Assembly (NCBI GenBank): GCA_036172665.1
Contig: CM069876.1
Span: 2,728,001 to 2,792,000, forward strand
DNA length: 64,000 bases
Source of the DNA: Prosopocoilus inquinatus
Taxonomy: Eukaryota > Arthropoda > Insecta > Coleoptera > Lucanidae
Reading direction: 5' to 3'
Shown here: positions 9,565-21,905 of the stretch, piece after piece
Position numbering within the stretch: the first letter of the stretch is position 1
Layout: each line of letters begins with the position of its first letter
Program-made: the position numbers and the translations under genes
The notes under the pieces: model-generated
What the model saw: the letters and a program-made list of their open reading frames with translations, nothing else
Told to the model about the DNA's origin: nothing
Databases searched by the model: none

Positions 9565-10682
9565 ATGGGATGCATGGGATGCTTCGATACTTTTATAACC
9601 ATCGATATTTTTTGGATATCGAATGGCATCAGAACATCGATATCTTCGTTTCGATACTTTTGGAGTACCGATACTTTCACTTGGGAATCGAAATTATCGC
9701 AATCGCCGAATTAACGTCGAAAGCTCAACCTACTATAAAAAAATAATACTCTCCTCTTCTCGGTTCAATTACTCAATTTGGTACGGGTTGGAAAACCGCT
9801 TTCAAAGATCATCCTGTATATTTCAAAATTAAATCGCATAAATTTTTCGCATAAAGAAACATAGTCATCGTGTGAACAACGAGCGGCGTAGTTTCTCGCT
9901 TGCTTTTATTATTTATTTATCATCATTTTCGTCGCAGAATTATCGTATTTTTATAAACACAAAATTGCGTCCCGCGCCTGGATCTAATTTTGTGGCGCAA
10001 GTCGCAGACTGCTTTTTGTCCATCTCAAAGCGCTTCGGCAATAAATCATCTTACGATCTTGCAGTTTCGCCATTACAATTGCCTCAAGTTAGACGTTCAT
10101 CAGCCCGGAGTTTGCATTTTTAGCCTTGGTTGCACAATCTTTCTCAATCGTTCGTAGGTACATTTTACCAAATTTCGTGGAAATTAAATCGAATGTTTAT
10201 TCTAACCGTCGAAATTGGCCGTAAAATTCTGCGACGCCTTAGTTTTCTGTATCATCTGATTCTTGCGATTTACGTTTCTCTGACCACTTGTTATTTCGAC
10301 GGAAATATAAATTACGTTCACACGCCATTGGTTATTATTGACATCATCTTATACAAGGTTAGCTTTTGCTTAGTTCATGTTGGTTTTGATTCGTTCAAGA
10401 CCTTCTCTTCGTAGTTATGTGCGCAGCCAAGTCTGATTTTATTAATTTGTGGCGTGCATGTAGCATTCAGTCATCGTTATGATATAACATTCTTTAATGA
10501 TTTTCTATTTTTCCTTCTTCAATTAATAACGCAATTAATTTAATTAATACTGTTACCCCGCAACGATACGATATTTCAAAGTAAGTATACTTCTCTGCCA
10601 AGTATCGTACGGTATCGATACTATTCAAAAACGCATCATTTGATACAAAGTGTCGAGAATTTGTTTAAAATATGTATCCCCA
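9565..10682. mobile_element. hAT-like non-autonomous element (1.1 kb)
   Basis: The 8-bp sequence GTTGCAAC occurs directly on both sides (9557-9564 and 10683-10690), a hAT-length target duplication. It is itself palindromic. The ends form an imperfect short inverted repeat (ATGGGATGCAT and TGGGGATACAT). Both subterminal regions are crowded with CGATAC/TATCG motifs, a feature of hAT ends. The two open frames inside (83 and 94 codons) show no transposase likeness, so it is read as non-autonomous. Confidence 0.45.
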
Positions 10683-10690
10683 GTTGCAAC

Positions 10691-12739
10691 ACACAATCAG
10701 ATCATTCCATTGTCGTAGATACAAAATAGAGTGCATAATATAGCGCATTTCGATTAATACTATGAAACGACTCCACTACTTCGCGAAGATGAGCCTTGCG
10801 TCACTGATCACCGAAGTAATAAATATTTCAGTGTTATTTTAACCCACGACAGTTCAGTCAGAATGACGGTTATTGAAATCAAATAAATACGAAAATATTT
10901 GCGGATCTGTATAAGACAAACATATTAGAGCTTTATTTAGTCAAAAAGAAAAATTTAAATTACGTATAAACCAGCAAGACCTACAAATAAATAGTTGTCC
11001 TTAATACTTCCTTAACAAATCGCACTTTTAGAAAAACACAAGCTCTTATTCCTAGAATAACATCTGTTGTATGAGAATTAGATTTCATGGTCTTCAATAA
11101 TTTTTTACCTCTTCTTGGAATTTAAGTTTGCTTGTAAATAATCGCATTCTATTTTCAAATATTTTTAAGTAAGGTTATTGCAGTTTATATTCGGTTTAAG
11201 TGTTTTAAACTCTCGATATTATAATTTCATAACCTAATAAGTTGGACAATATTGGTGAATTCTCTTTTAAATTATATGAGTATCAGTATTCTTAAAACAG
11301 TATTTGTGCATATACTGATTCTATTTGATTTTATTTCATTTTCTTAGTTATAAACCGATCGTATTTTGTTTTTACTCGATTCAATTTGCTTTTTTTATAT
11401 TTGAACTATCAGTTTGATTCCCTTTTGTTTCTTCTGTAGTGCTCTTAATCCGATTTGACTAAGTGTTAATTCCTTCTTTGACTTTATTTAATTCAATTTT
11501 TAATGCAGCGTAGAAACCAAGCAGCCGATAAATACAATAGGCGTTTACGTTAATTGGAGCGGTATATACCGGTTAAATTATTCTCTCACTCTTACTTGAA
11601 TTAAATCCATTCATTCTATCTTACTTTTCTACCCTGATCCATGTCCCACTCCAATTATCGTAAACGCCTGATATTTTCGTGATGACAAATTTTTTCAAAA
11701 GACCCGTCAATTGCGTCTAGTTTTATGCCCTTTCCGGAAGTTATACTTAATACTACAGACTGCAAAAAACAGGGCGAGTGTTAATATTGTTTTAATAGTA
11801 ACCTCCCAATTAGAGAAAATTGACGGATCCGAGCGCTTTTTTTTTAATTATTCATCTTGAAAATATCGAATTTATCAGCCACTTAGTTTCCACGCTGTAT
11901 AATTAATCTATCGACTTGTTTTTCTTTTATTCGTTTTCATTTAATTTATTTTTATTTTTTTACTCTCACTATATCTTCAATTCGTCACGATTTTATATTT
12001 TAATTATCAATTGATCGTCTCCTGTTTTTGTTATTCTTTTAATTTACACGATTTTTACATTTTACTCTCATCGACACTTTTGTTTTGTCTTTTATAAGAT
12101 TTAGTTTCATTTACTGACTATTAATTGATCGTGTCTTGTTTTTGTTTTTTGCTTTATTTACTCGAATTGAACCTATTTTACATTTTAATCCCTTCGATCG
12201 ATGGCCATTTTTGTTTTCTCTTTCGTGCAATTTGATTTTATATTTTAATTATGTTTTCTTTAAGCATTTAACGATTAATTTTTTTATATAATTTTTATTT
12301 TCGTCTATCATCTTTCATTTTTTGTTTCTTCATTCGTTTGGCTTTCTTTGAAAAGATTTTTCATTTTTTAATATTAATTGATTGACTTTTGCTGTTTTTT
12401 TTTCATGTACTTAATTTGAGTTTATTTCATTTTAATTTTTAACACTTTTGATTGTCAATATTTATATCGATTTTACTTTTTGTTAGTTTAACATATTTTT
12501 ATTTTTATCTTATCTTAATCTACGATCGTCTTTTGTTTTTGTTTTATTAGATTTGACGGATATTTTATTTTGATTATCAATTAATCGTCTTTTTTTCCTA
12601 TTTTTATATATATCTTTATTTTATAGTTGCCTTTTTATTTCATAGTCATATTTCTATTTTGCAGTTTTACTCTTCTGTTTCCATACATAGTTCCATTTTT
12701 ACGTGAAACCATATATTATACTTGCTTTTTTAAATTTAC
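10691..12739. repeat. T-rich region with degenerate tandem-like repeats
   Basis: No gene is seen. From about 11330 to 12640 the plus strand is strongly T-rich and re-uses blocks such as TTTTGTTTTTG, AATTGATCGTC and GATTTTATTT at irregular spacing of roughly 100-150 bp. It looks like an old, diverged minisatellite. The first 600 bp is ordinary AT-rich sequence. Confidence 0.45.
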
Positions 12740-12742
12740 TTA

Positions 12743-12985
12743 GGCCCCGTTTCTCAGTCACAGTTTAACTTTAATCTTCAGTTTTTTTTTTTTTACACAG
12801 GAACAGATGGAAGCTAACTGTAACTTATTAACGGGCTGTTAAAATTTAGAGATCCTTTAAAATTTAAAATACAGTTTTATGATTGGTTGTTACCGTAGCA
12901 ACAAAATTTAACAGCCCTTAAAATTTAACGGTTTTGATACAGAATAGGCCTCAATTAACCTTAAACAGTGACTGAGCAATGGCCC
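12743..12985. mobile_element. PIF/Harbinger-type MITE
   Basis: TTA lies directly outside both ends (12740-12742, 12986-12988). Ends are inverted: GGCCCCGTTTCTCAGTCAC on the left and GGGCCATTGCTCAGTCAC as the reverse complement of the right. A 3-bp TWA duplication with GGGCC-type ends fits PIF/Harbinger. A second foldback (GGCTGTTAAAATTT / AAATTTAACAGCC) lies inside. Relatives occur at 32762, 44580, 45493 and 47423. Confidence 0.6.
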
Positions 12986-12988
12986 TTA

Positions 12989-15900
12989 GTATTTTCTGCT
13001 TTTTATAATTCAAAGAAGACAAACTTTTTCCCCTACCCCAGCGGCACTGCAAAAATTTCTCGCTCGGGGCCTCGCAACTATTAAGGTCGCTTCTGCCCAA
13101 TGGATTAAAAAAGTCCTACACATAATTATGTACCATTTTGGAAGTACTGAACCGTATTTACCAGACGAGCGTCCACAGGGATATTACATTACAATATATT
13201 GGAATATTGGAATATTATATTACAATATATTGGAAACTATCCCTAACAGGTAGCTGAAAACTTGCATATGGCAAATAATAAATAATAAAACTTTATTAAA
13301 CACGACTGCAAGTGAGAGCGACGTAAGAGTGAATTTTTTGTGAACGCAACTATTCTGACCAGCACACTGTAATATCTGTTACGGCACTGACCTTCCATCA
13401 TCTGTGTAGAAAGTAGAAAGACATAAGCAAAAAAAGAACAAACCGTCACCGAAATTTATGCTTCTGCCTGAACAGATGACGTTGGCGGTTTCCAATAATT
13501 TTTTTTTCGGTTTTTGTTTCAATATTTTTGTTGTAGCACCCTATTTATCAAGACTTTTTATTCTACAGAGTGTCCCCAACACGTTGTGACAAGATGTCCA
13601 GTCAATTACCTAACATCCTCATAGTATATATTCGTACACGTATCTCTAAATTGACGTTATTAATGGAAATGTATTGCAATTTTTCTTAGATTTAAAAGTA
13701 GATTTCAAAAAACAAAAAACAAAAGTATAGCACGTAGGCTAAAAATAAATTAGTTGATAACGACTTCCGGCATGACAGGAAGTGACTGAGAGAGTTTTAT
13801 TTTATTTGAAGAGTTCTTTTGGAAATATCTTTTTTCCGTATATTTCCGATTTCTTTCAAATTCCTTTCTCGAAAATTTTAATAACAATTATTAAATTGAA
13901 TTAAATACCGAAAAACATCGATTGATTTATCGATTCATCTAAATAATCCAATAACTTGAAAACTGTTGCGTGAACATTTTAGGATATTGTAAAATGTAAT
14001 ATAATTTATTAACTTACGAATAATTATTTAATAACCTGGGTTTTGATTAAGACATTTACTAGATTGTAAATGCGTATGATTTTACAAACAGTTTTCATTT
14101 AAATCTCAGAAGAAAAAGAAAAGCAGACAAATTTATTGATGTCTTAACTTATTTGGTAGGGTAGGGTATAATCTGAACAGTTTAAAATGTTCCAATGGTA
14201 ACACGAACAGTCATATTGCTTGTACTCAAATGAACATCTACATTTTCACGTATCATCCCCAAAGTAGGGAACGCAAACTATCTGATAATTAAAAATGGTA
14301 GCGTACGGAGGTGCAAACCCCAGATCGGAAGGGGCGGATTTGAGCGTGAACAGGAAGTTGTAGCGGGGGTGTCGTAAATCAGGGTGTAGGTGCGCAAGGC
14401 TAATTGGGTCCCGTCTGGGCCTGGCGCCATGGCACCTCGGCACTCCCTCACGGGCCCTGTCCAGTGCCGTCCTACGATTCATTTGTATCTATCACGTCTC
14501 TGACAACTTAACGTATCGTATGTCGGTTATCCTTGGGAAACGCATATTATGCTTACCAGGCAGAGAAATATTCACTTTTACAAATATTATAAAATTTATT
14601 GGCCAGCGTTGTGGAAATTTTGATTCAGAAAATTGTTTCATTTAAAACTGGAAACAAGTAAAATACTTATATTCATATTTATTATATGTATACAAATTTA
14701 TTTATTATAACTAAACCGTGCCACAAAAGTCTGAGTTCACTAGAAATTTTTCATTTCATGTATGTACATATACGTACTACAGTGGCATTTAAAATTTTGG
14801 CGAATATAAAGTATCCTTAGAAACAGTCCTTTAACTTCTTTGTAAATTTACTGTCTTGTATGTAAGTGAAACAATAGAAGACCGGGCCTAGTTTAAAAAA
14901 TAAAGTTTCCATCAATTTGCCCTAGGTTACACAGGGATCTGCAAGAAAAGTAAAAACAGTATCCCAGAAGGTGACTACTAATATACAATATTTCATTACT
15001 ATAGTTTGTAAGAAATCATTTACAACAAGCATGCTTCCATACAGGCAAACATTATAATTCTTTATATAACCTTTAAAAAGACCGGAATAATACATTTAAT
15101 TAGTTTTGTTTTAATTAATCAGCGGTTCTTAACGATAGGAATAGTGGTTTTTGGGGGTTAAACACATGAAATAGTAGTCACTTTTATGCGAATACGTTTT
15201 TTGTAATTGTTGCTTTACGCAAAACACTGTGCAACTAACTCTGAAATACCCCAAATTGTAATTTAAAACGTAAAAGGTTACTGCAGGTAGTAACGTTTGC
15301 TTGTTAATTAATTTGGCTACTCTTGCAACTTTTTAGTTATTCATTTCTTATCAACAGTTTATTTACTACTTTAAATTGATATCGTCTAGCTACTCCTTTA
15401 ATTTCCTCTGTACGTTACGAGCAGAGCCTATCAAATTTAATTCAGTTTTCACTGGCATGACATGGGTAGAGGGATTCCCGCTGTCAACGAATGCTGCATA
15501 TCCGTCAGGATCTAAGTGCTGAATCGCGTTGAATGGGAGGCAATTACGCGTTCTGGAATTATTTGTGACAGGCTTTGGTTATGACAGACCCGGTATATGC
15601 AACATTGAAACAATGGCCAAATCTTCCTACAAGACAGTATGACAAGTTCCATGTAACTATCTGACTAGAAAATTTCGTATGGAAATTCTGGGTTATCCTT
15701 ATTTAGTGAAAACTTCAAAATGTCTGCTACTTGATGATTCGATAATCGTCATGTATATACTTTTATTTATACATTGATTTCGTTTAAATGTCTTGAATTT
15801 TAAGGGGGAATTTATAACTTTATGAAGTTATCAATAGTTTCTCATAAACACGGTGAACAATATATCAGGTGATGCCACAAGAACACTCGGCCGTGTGTCG

Positions 15901-16092
15901 ATATGTGTATAACAGCGCGAGATCAATTGCGAGAGCGACAGCTGAAAAAGGGGCACAAATATCAATGCGCGAGAGAGAACAGTGTTTAATCCTTCAGCGT
16001 GAGATAACATTAAAATATTTCTCGCAATTACGTGCACGTTCCGAACGCTCACGCCGCTACCTATTGATTCTTTACTGTGTTCATAAGTAAAG
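12989..16092. other. No recognised gene; GC-richer pocket near 14.3-14.5 kb
   Basis: Mostly AT-rich sequence without coding signal. A pocket at about 14310-14470 is clearly GC-richer than its surroundings and carries a 78-codon minus-strand open frame that matches no family I recognise. Overlapping open frames at 15831-16090 on both strands look like chance. Confidence 0.5.
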
Positions 16093-16439
16093 GCCGGACG
16101 TTTAGGTCATAAAAAAGTCGAAAAGCGCATATACCTAATTTGGGTGACTTAATAGTGATATTAGGTATTTATTTTCTCATAATAGGTTCTTAAAAAGATC
16201 CAGTAAAGTAAAATAAAACACTAAAATTAAAGTCATTATACAGAATCTCGTATGAAATGAAGATAATGACTTTAATTTAAATTTTATACAAAATTTCGGA
16301 TAATTAACTCTACTAATTAACTCTATTGGACCTTCTTAAGAACCTATCACGAGAAAATAAGTACCTGATTTCATAATTAAGTTACTCAAATCAGGCACAC
16401 GCGTCTTTAAACTTACAACAACGACCTAACCGTCCGGTC
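16093..16439. mobile_element. Foldback MITE (347 bp)
   Basis: The two halves are inverted copies over about 120 bp each. Ends are GGCCGGACGTTTAGGTC and (reverse complement of the right) GACCGGACGGTTAGGTC, and both arms contain the block ATAGGTTCTTAA. No coding capacity. Only 20 bp separate it from the next element at 16460. Confidence 0.65.
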
Positions 16440-16459
16440 TTTATTCGTAAGATAACGTA

Positions 16460-17396
16460 CAGGGTGACCACGCGAGAATTCCTACCCCCTTTAACTCTTT
16501 TATTTTGGATTTCAGGAAAACATGTTTAATACAAAACTTATAGGGACTTTGTGTGCTCACAGGAAAACAATTGATGATCGGATAAACGAGATACACACTA
16601 AAGTTTTTTAAATGGAATACTCTGTATATTATTACGTTTTTAAATTCTAAATTAAATTCTAATGAGACTACATGTATAATAAAACTAATAATGTAGAAGG
16701 TGTTTATAAAATAATTCCTGATAAATTCTTTTTATTTCTAATTTTAAAAAGAAAAAAGATTAAAGAAGTTGTAGAATTTGATTCAGTACTGCTACAGATA
16801 CTCACAACAAACAATTGAACGTCGGATACCCAAAAAACTAAACGAAGTTTTGGTTTTAAATAAAAAAACATTAAATAAAATTTTACCATTAACATATTAA
16901 ATGGATTTAGATGTTTTCTAAAAATTAACTTTTAAACTGGAAACGAAAAATATTTCAGAAAAATTGAAAAAAATAATTGAAAATTTACCGTAAAACATAT
17001 TCAAAGCGTTCTCAATTTTTTTTTATGCAAAGTGTAAATCTTTTTAACATTTTCACATCTCTTAGTATAAAAGGATCATTATTCTAGTTTTCTATTTCTA
17101 AAATTCAAAAATAAATCGAAATTTGTTTATAGACACCTTCTACATTATTAGTTTTATTATACATGTAGTCTCATTAGAATTTAATTTAGAATTGAAAAGC
17201 GTAATAATATAGAGGGTGTTCCATTAAAAAAAACTTAAGTTTAGTTTATGTCTCTTTTATACGACCATCAATTGTTTTATTGTGAGCACACGGAGAAACT
17301 TTGAATTAGTCCCTTTTAGTTTTGTATTAAACATTTTTTACTGAAATCAAAAATAAAGGAGTTAAAGGGGTTAGGAATTCTCGCGTAGTCACCCTG
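16460..17396. mobile_element. TA-flanked element with ~250 bp inverted repeats
   Basis: Ends are CAGGGTGACCACGCGAGAATT and its near-exact inverse at 17376-17396, with TA on both sides (16458-16459, 17397-17398). Inverted similarity runs about 250 bp inward, to TTTATA at 16704 and 17131. The AT-rich middle has no recognisable transposase. CAGGGTG ends and the TA duplication match other long-repeat elements in this window (23833, 38166, 51961, 54671), although the inner sequences differ. Confidence 0.7.
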
Positions 17397-17398
17397 TA

Positions 17399-19161
17399 CA
17401 TCGACATTTTATAAATTTATTTTTAAACATTGCTTAAATAAGGTCTAGAATTTTATACATAAACATCAACTTAATATATTCACCTTGTACGGCTGAACTG
17501 GAAAGGGTAGCTATAGGAGATTAAATGAAACGTTCTTTCTTAAGTTCCTCAATATGCATACAGAAATTTTATTGATCTATTTAGAATTATTTATGGGAAC
17601 AGAGAAAAATAAACAAGCACTGTAATCAACAATGATTGAATATCCCGTTCTGCAATATTCTTTTATTGTCCGCTTGGAGTTGTGTAGAAATTATTACAGA
17701 CAGTAAATGGCTGTTTCGAAATAAAAAAAAAATTGATAATGCTTCAATTGCAATTTTGATAAAGGGTACAGAAATTATAATATTTTTAAAACTCTTTCCA
17801 CCGGGATGCGATAATAAGTCTATAACCAAAGTTGTGCGGAGTTAACTCAACTTTCCGATGGCAATAGTTAATAAAATTAAATCTTATTGTTGAGTCGGTT
17901 GACTGCGCCCACTTGTGATCAAATCTAACACATAAAAAATATTTTCTTTTAATTTCTGTTAGTCACTATAATTATAATTTTTCCTAAAGCTGTAGATATT
18001 ACGGTTTTCTATATAACGCCAGTCACCTGTACAATTGCCAATAGTTTAAAATGGTATGTACTATGACTTGTCATTTTGATAAATAGCAGCTATGAATTTC
18101 TCGTTAAATAAAGTTAATTGCAACGACAGTGTTAGGAATAAATTTTACAGCATCGTAAAAATAATTTTACTGATTACGACTCATCCATAAAATAACGAAT
18201 AATGTTGTGAATTTAGCGAATACACCTAATAACAAGGTTTTCGAAATATTCGAATTTAGTATCCTCCAGTTAACCACGCATAAATAAATAAATTTCACTG
18301 TTTGGGTGTTGATGTCTAGTGAGCAACACAAGATAAAAATAGATGAACAATACTGGTACAGTTCTTGTTGTTAACCATTCACTGTGTGGATTAAGAGAGG
18401 AGTAAAACATTTATAAATTTCGCTTTATTAAGGTGTTTGACGTTATTTGAGTTCATTGCGTTAATTCTTAACTCTTTCATTATATGACGTAAAATTTGTT
18501 TTAATAGAATTTTCAATTTTTCTGTGGTACTTCCAAGATCCAAGATTCTGGTTAATTTAGATTTAGGCTGAGGATTCAACTAAAAATATATTCTGTACAC
18601 TGTACATTAATTATTTTTCGGTATCTTATTTATAAAACAAAATAGGAGGCGCGATCTTGCTTCGCCACATCGCGATTTTCAGAAACAAAACTGGTCAAAA
18701 AACTGCTCCGTTTTGAATCTTATTCTTAGCCTTCTCGATTCATTACTTTGGAGCAAGCAGAGCTGGCCCAGTTAAAAAGGCTTCAGAAGGTAGCTATTTT
18801 TATGCTTCTATATATCTCGTATTTAAATGGTCTTCGCCTACAGTCCCTTCTATGTAGATTCTTTTGATTAATTCCCAGCTGTTCTCCATTTCTTCTTCTT
18901 TGCTTGACTGCTAGCATCTTATTTCCTTAGTGCCTTTTGGTGTTCTGCTTTCGTTTTAAAAAAATCAGCATTTCCTTGATTTCTCTTTTCCAAATCCAAC
19001 CATTTCCTGTATAACCTTCTCTTTTTCATTCTGTTCCCTCCATCCTTCTTCCACCAGGATTTTTTTTCAGAAATCTTCTACCTTTTGGTGACGATTTGGC
19101 TCACATGCTTTAACGAGCAAATGAACGGCTTCAAAAGTTAAACTTCTTCTTCTGTTTGCAG
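17399..19161. other. No recognised gene
   Basis: AT-rich sequence. Short open frames (62-69 codons) show no family likeness. The stretch just before 19162 is pyrimidine-rich and ends TCTGTTTGCAG, so it probably includes an intron of the P450 pseudogene. No convincing N-terminal P450 exon was found upstream. Confidence 0.5.
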
Positions 19162-20886
19162 AACTTTTAGACACCGTCACCAAACACGTCGTCGAAAACG
19201 ACGGACTCACTCTGTTTCGATTAGGTCCCCTTGTCAATTACTTCACAGTCACCAACCACGAACTAGCGAAAAAACCCTGCACCAACGCAAGCGTGCGAAA
19301 ATCCCCGAAGTACAGGCTCTTTGAAAGGTGGTTGGCTGCTATTCACCGTCGAGGGTAAGAGCTCAAAATTCCACGCGCCTTCAAATAATTTACGTTAAGC
19401 CTCTTCTCTCATTTTTTCCCGCGCTGACAATACCATCGTTCCATTCCAAAGAAAATTAGGCAAATCGTGGACAACATTCAGAGACACATCGACGCCGGCC
19501 TTCCGCGTCAAAGTTCTAATGCAGTTCGTGGAGACCTTCAAGTCCACAAGCGACGTCCTCATTGAACGTATGAAGATCGAAATTGACAAACCCATCGATA
19601 TATACCCCCACATAAACCTGAGCGCATTGGACATCATTGCTGGTGAGTTTAGTTTTTCCCGTGCCCCCAGAGACCCTTGAACGCGCAAGAAAACACCCAA
19701 AGTACGTGCGGAGCGTGAACGAGATGCTGAGGATCATCGCGACGCGATTGTCTTCACCAATCAGGCAGTTCGATTGGGCGTTTCACTTCACAGAGAATAT
19801 AAGGCCCTGAAACTACAAGCTTTCGATAATATAATCCCGTTTGAAGGCCATATCCAACTCGGAAAGTAAAAGTAGGCGTGGACTTTTAGACTACTATACT
19901 CTATTTTTTAATTCGGAGGAGTACTTTCAAATTTTGGCGCTAAAATCGAGCTTCGCCATTGGTCAATTCCGGCCATCTACCAATGACAAAGCTCGTTTTT
20001 AGCGCCAAAATTTGAAAGTACTCCTCCGAAATAGAAAACAGAGTATAGAAAGTAAAATGAGCGACCTAGATATCAGTAACCTGGTAGAAGGGGTGATGTT
20101 CGCAGTAAGCATACAAGAATAATAACTTTGACTCCGTGCTTTTCAAAGTTCCAAATTAATTGTAGGGTCATGATACAGGGGCTTCCGGAAGCGCTTGCAT
20201 TCTCTACCTCTTAGCTCAACATCCTCAGGTGCAGGTACTGACTGACTATTTTATCAAATTCAAGTAAAACCAGCGTGTTTTAGCAAAGGGCTTTTGAAGG
20301 ATTGAAGTAGATTTACGGCGACGACAAGGAGAGAGGGTGCACGTTTGAGGACCTTAAAAAAATGAAATATCTTGAGGGCCTGCGACTTTACCCACCCGCT
20401 GCGTGAATCAGCAAGAAACTTATTGAAGATATCAGGCACAGTAAGCCTGGTTCATTTCCTCACCTCATTGGCTTCACTAACATTTCCCCTTTTTAAATGG
20501 TTACAAATTACACAAAGGCCTGACGGCCATCGTCGTGCTCCACTCGATCCACAGAAGGTGGAAGTTCTTCCCCAATTCCAACCAGTTCGAACCCGAACGG
20601 TTTGCTTCCGATGCCAACTTCCTGCCTTACAGCTACATACCTTTCGGTGGTGGTCCAAGGGTTTGCATAGGTTTGTGCTCACGGGGGATAACTCGAAGGG
20701 GTGTAACCGACTTGATTCTAGGGCAAAGATTTCCGATGCTGGAGATGAAGGTGATCGTATCGAAGATCTTGTGAAAGTACGAGTGGCTTGCTACGGAAGA
20801 CTTCAAGATGGAGTTGCTGCCTCGAGTCCTACTGAAACCGAACGAGAATGCTATTCAGGTTAAACTAAGACCGAGGCAGTACTAAC
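19162..20886 (+). pseudogene. CYP4-like cytochrome P450 pseudogene
   Basis: Remains of a microsomal monooxygenase in several exons. After acceptor TTTGCAG: LLDTVTKHVVENDGLTLFRL; then FRVKVLMQFVETFKSTSD...DIYPHINLSALDII up to a GT donor at 19643; then YVRSVNEMLRII...SPIRQFDWAF from 19671; the I-helix GHDTGASGSACILYLLAQHP near 20166; MKYLE and LRLYPPAA; and the heme-binding loop PFGGGPRVCIG at 20639-20670. A 51-bp GT-AG intron (20671-20721) splits CIG from QRFPMLEMKV, and the frame ends QVKLRPRQY at TAA 20884-20886. Disabling marks: TAG after EGLK, TGA after PPAA, deletion of the ExxR part of the K-helix, frameshifts near 19340 and 19790, and a missing N-terminus. The family is clear; CYP4 is inferred from motif style. 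Confidence 0.8.
19894..20047. mobile_element. Foldback MITE inside a P450 intron
   Basis: A near-perfect hairpin: CGGAGGAGTACTTTCAAATT on the left and its inverse on the right, continuing through TTGGCGCTAAAA and extending outward through CTATACTCT/GAGTATAG. The loop is a few tens of bases. It has no coding capacity and lies between the EYKALKLQAFDN block and the I-helix block of the P450 pseudogene. Confidence 0.75.
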
Positions 20887-21480
20887 TTGTAGCTTATTGT
20901 CTAGTTGAAATTAAGCTCTGTTGCGTGTATGACTTCTCTTCATTTTATTTTGGAGTTTGTCCACCAATTTTCGGTTTTTGAATGGTCTCTTTGTCTTCAA
21001 TTCATCTATCATTTCACTCTCACTTGCTTTTTGCAACTCTGCTTTTGATTTGCTGCCGTTCATTTCGGATTTGATCCCTCAAACTTTCAAATCTCCATTA
21101 CCCTTTTTCTTTTCTAAATTGGAAGCCACCGTTTTTCCTTGGGTATAAACCTTAGTAGTATACCATATTTTGGTTCATTCCATTCCTTTCTGCTCTCTCA
21201 TCTTTAGGCAGTAGTCACAGTTCCAAGAAGATTTTGTTTTCTCTCATCGTTAGGCAATAAACTCAATTCTTGAAGGACCTTGACTCTTTATATGAGTCTC
21301 GTCCTTTCTTCTCTGCTCTTGTGCGACAGATTCAATCCTTAAACGATTCCGACTTGCAGTGCGGGGTCTCTTTAAATTTCAAACATCGTCTATCCATCTT
21401 TCTCTAGATGTTTATTTGATTTGAAATTTTTTATTTCACAGAGAGCTTCTGTTTAATGAGAACCACAACTTGAGATTATA

Positions 21481-21905
21481 CAGGATAGTCAACTAAAGCA
21501 ATGGTAGCATCCATAAAATTAGAAGTTATAAATATTTAGGTAATTCTTCGGATTCTGAGTTTATAAAGCCACCTATTTTTGTTGTCGGAAGATAAAGATA
21601 CGTTTACTTCAAATATTGAAATAATAGTGAACGAAATCGTTATCCATATAGTATTAATTTACTTCAAATTCGTTAAATAAACGTAAATTTTTCAAAAAAT
21701 TTCGTTGCAATGTCAGGTCCAGTGATCGTAGGATGTCGCTGTTTTATCTGTAAATTTTTCGTATGCTGGTTTAGAGGAATAATTAAAAAGAAAATCAGGT
21801 GTCAAAAATTTTAAAATTGACATACTCAGAAGATGGCAATTCTTTGTAAAAGAAAAACAAAAAAAAAGTATTTCGTTTTGTAAGAGTTATCGGTGATTCA
21901 CCCTG
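21481..21905. mobile_element. Possible TA-flanked MITE
   Basis: Left end CAGGATAGTCAACT and right end (reverse complement) CAGGGTGAATCACC, each with TA outside. The inverted similarity is short and imperfect, so this is tentative. It contains one copy (21708-21748) of a dispersed motif also found at 36463, 42182 and 62675. Confidence 0.3.
21708..21748 (+). repeat. Dispersed ~45-bp motif, copy A
   Basis: Contains GCAATGTCAGGTC followed by GATCGTAGGATGTCGCTGTT. The same order of blocks occurs at three other sites in otherwise unrelated sequence. The parent element is unknown. Confidence 0.6.

Noticed and set aside
9872..10414. Two consecutive plus-strand frames of 83 and 94 codons
   Set aside because: They lie inside a hAT-like non-autonomous element, show no conserved motif and are not linked by splice signals that I can defend.
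19395..19737. Minus-strand frames of 101 and 73 codons
   Set aside because: They are antisense shadows of P450 exons on the plus strand.
20372..20863. 163-codon plus-strand frame
   Set aside because: It overlaps P450 sequence in the wrong frame. The P450 motifs (PFGGGPRVCIG, EMKV) lie in other frames.
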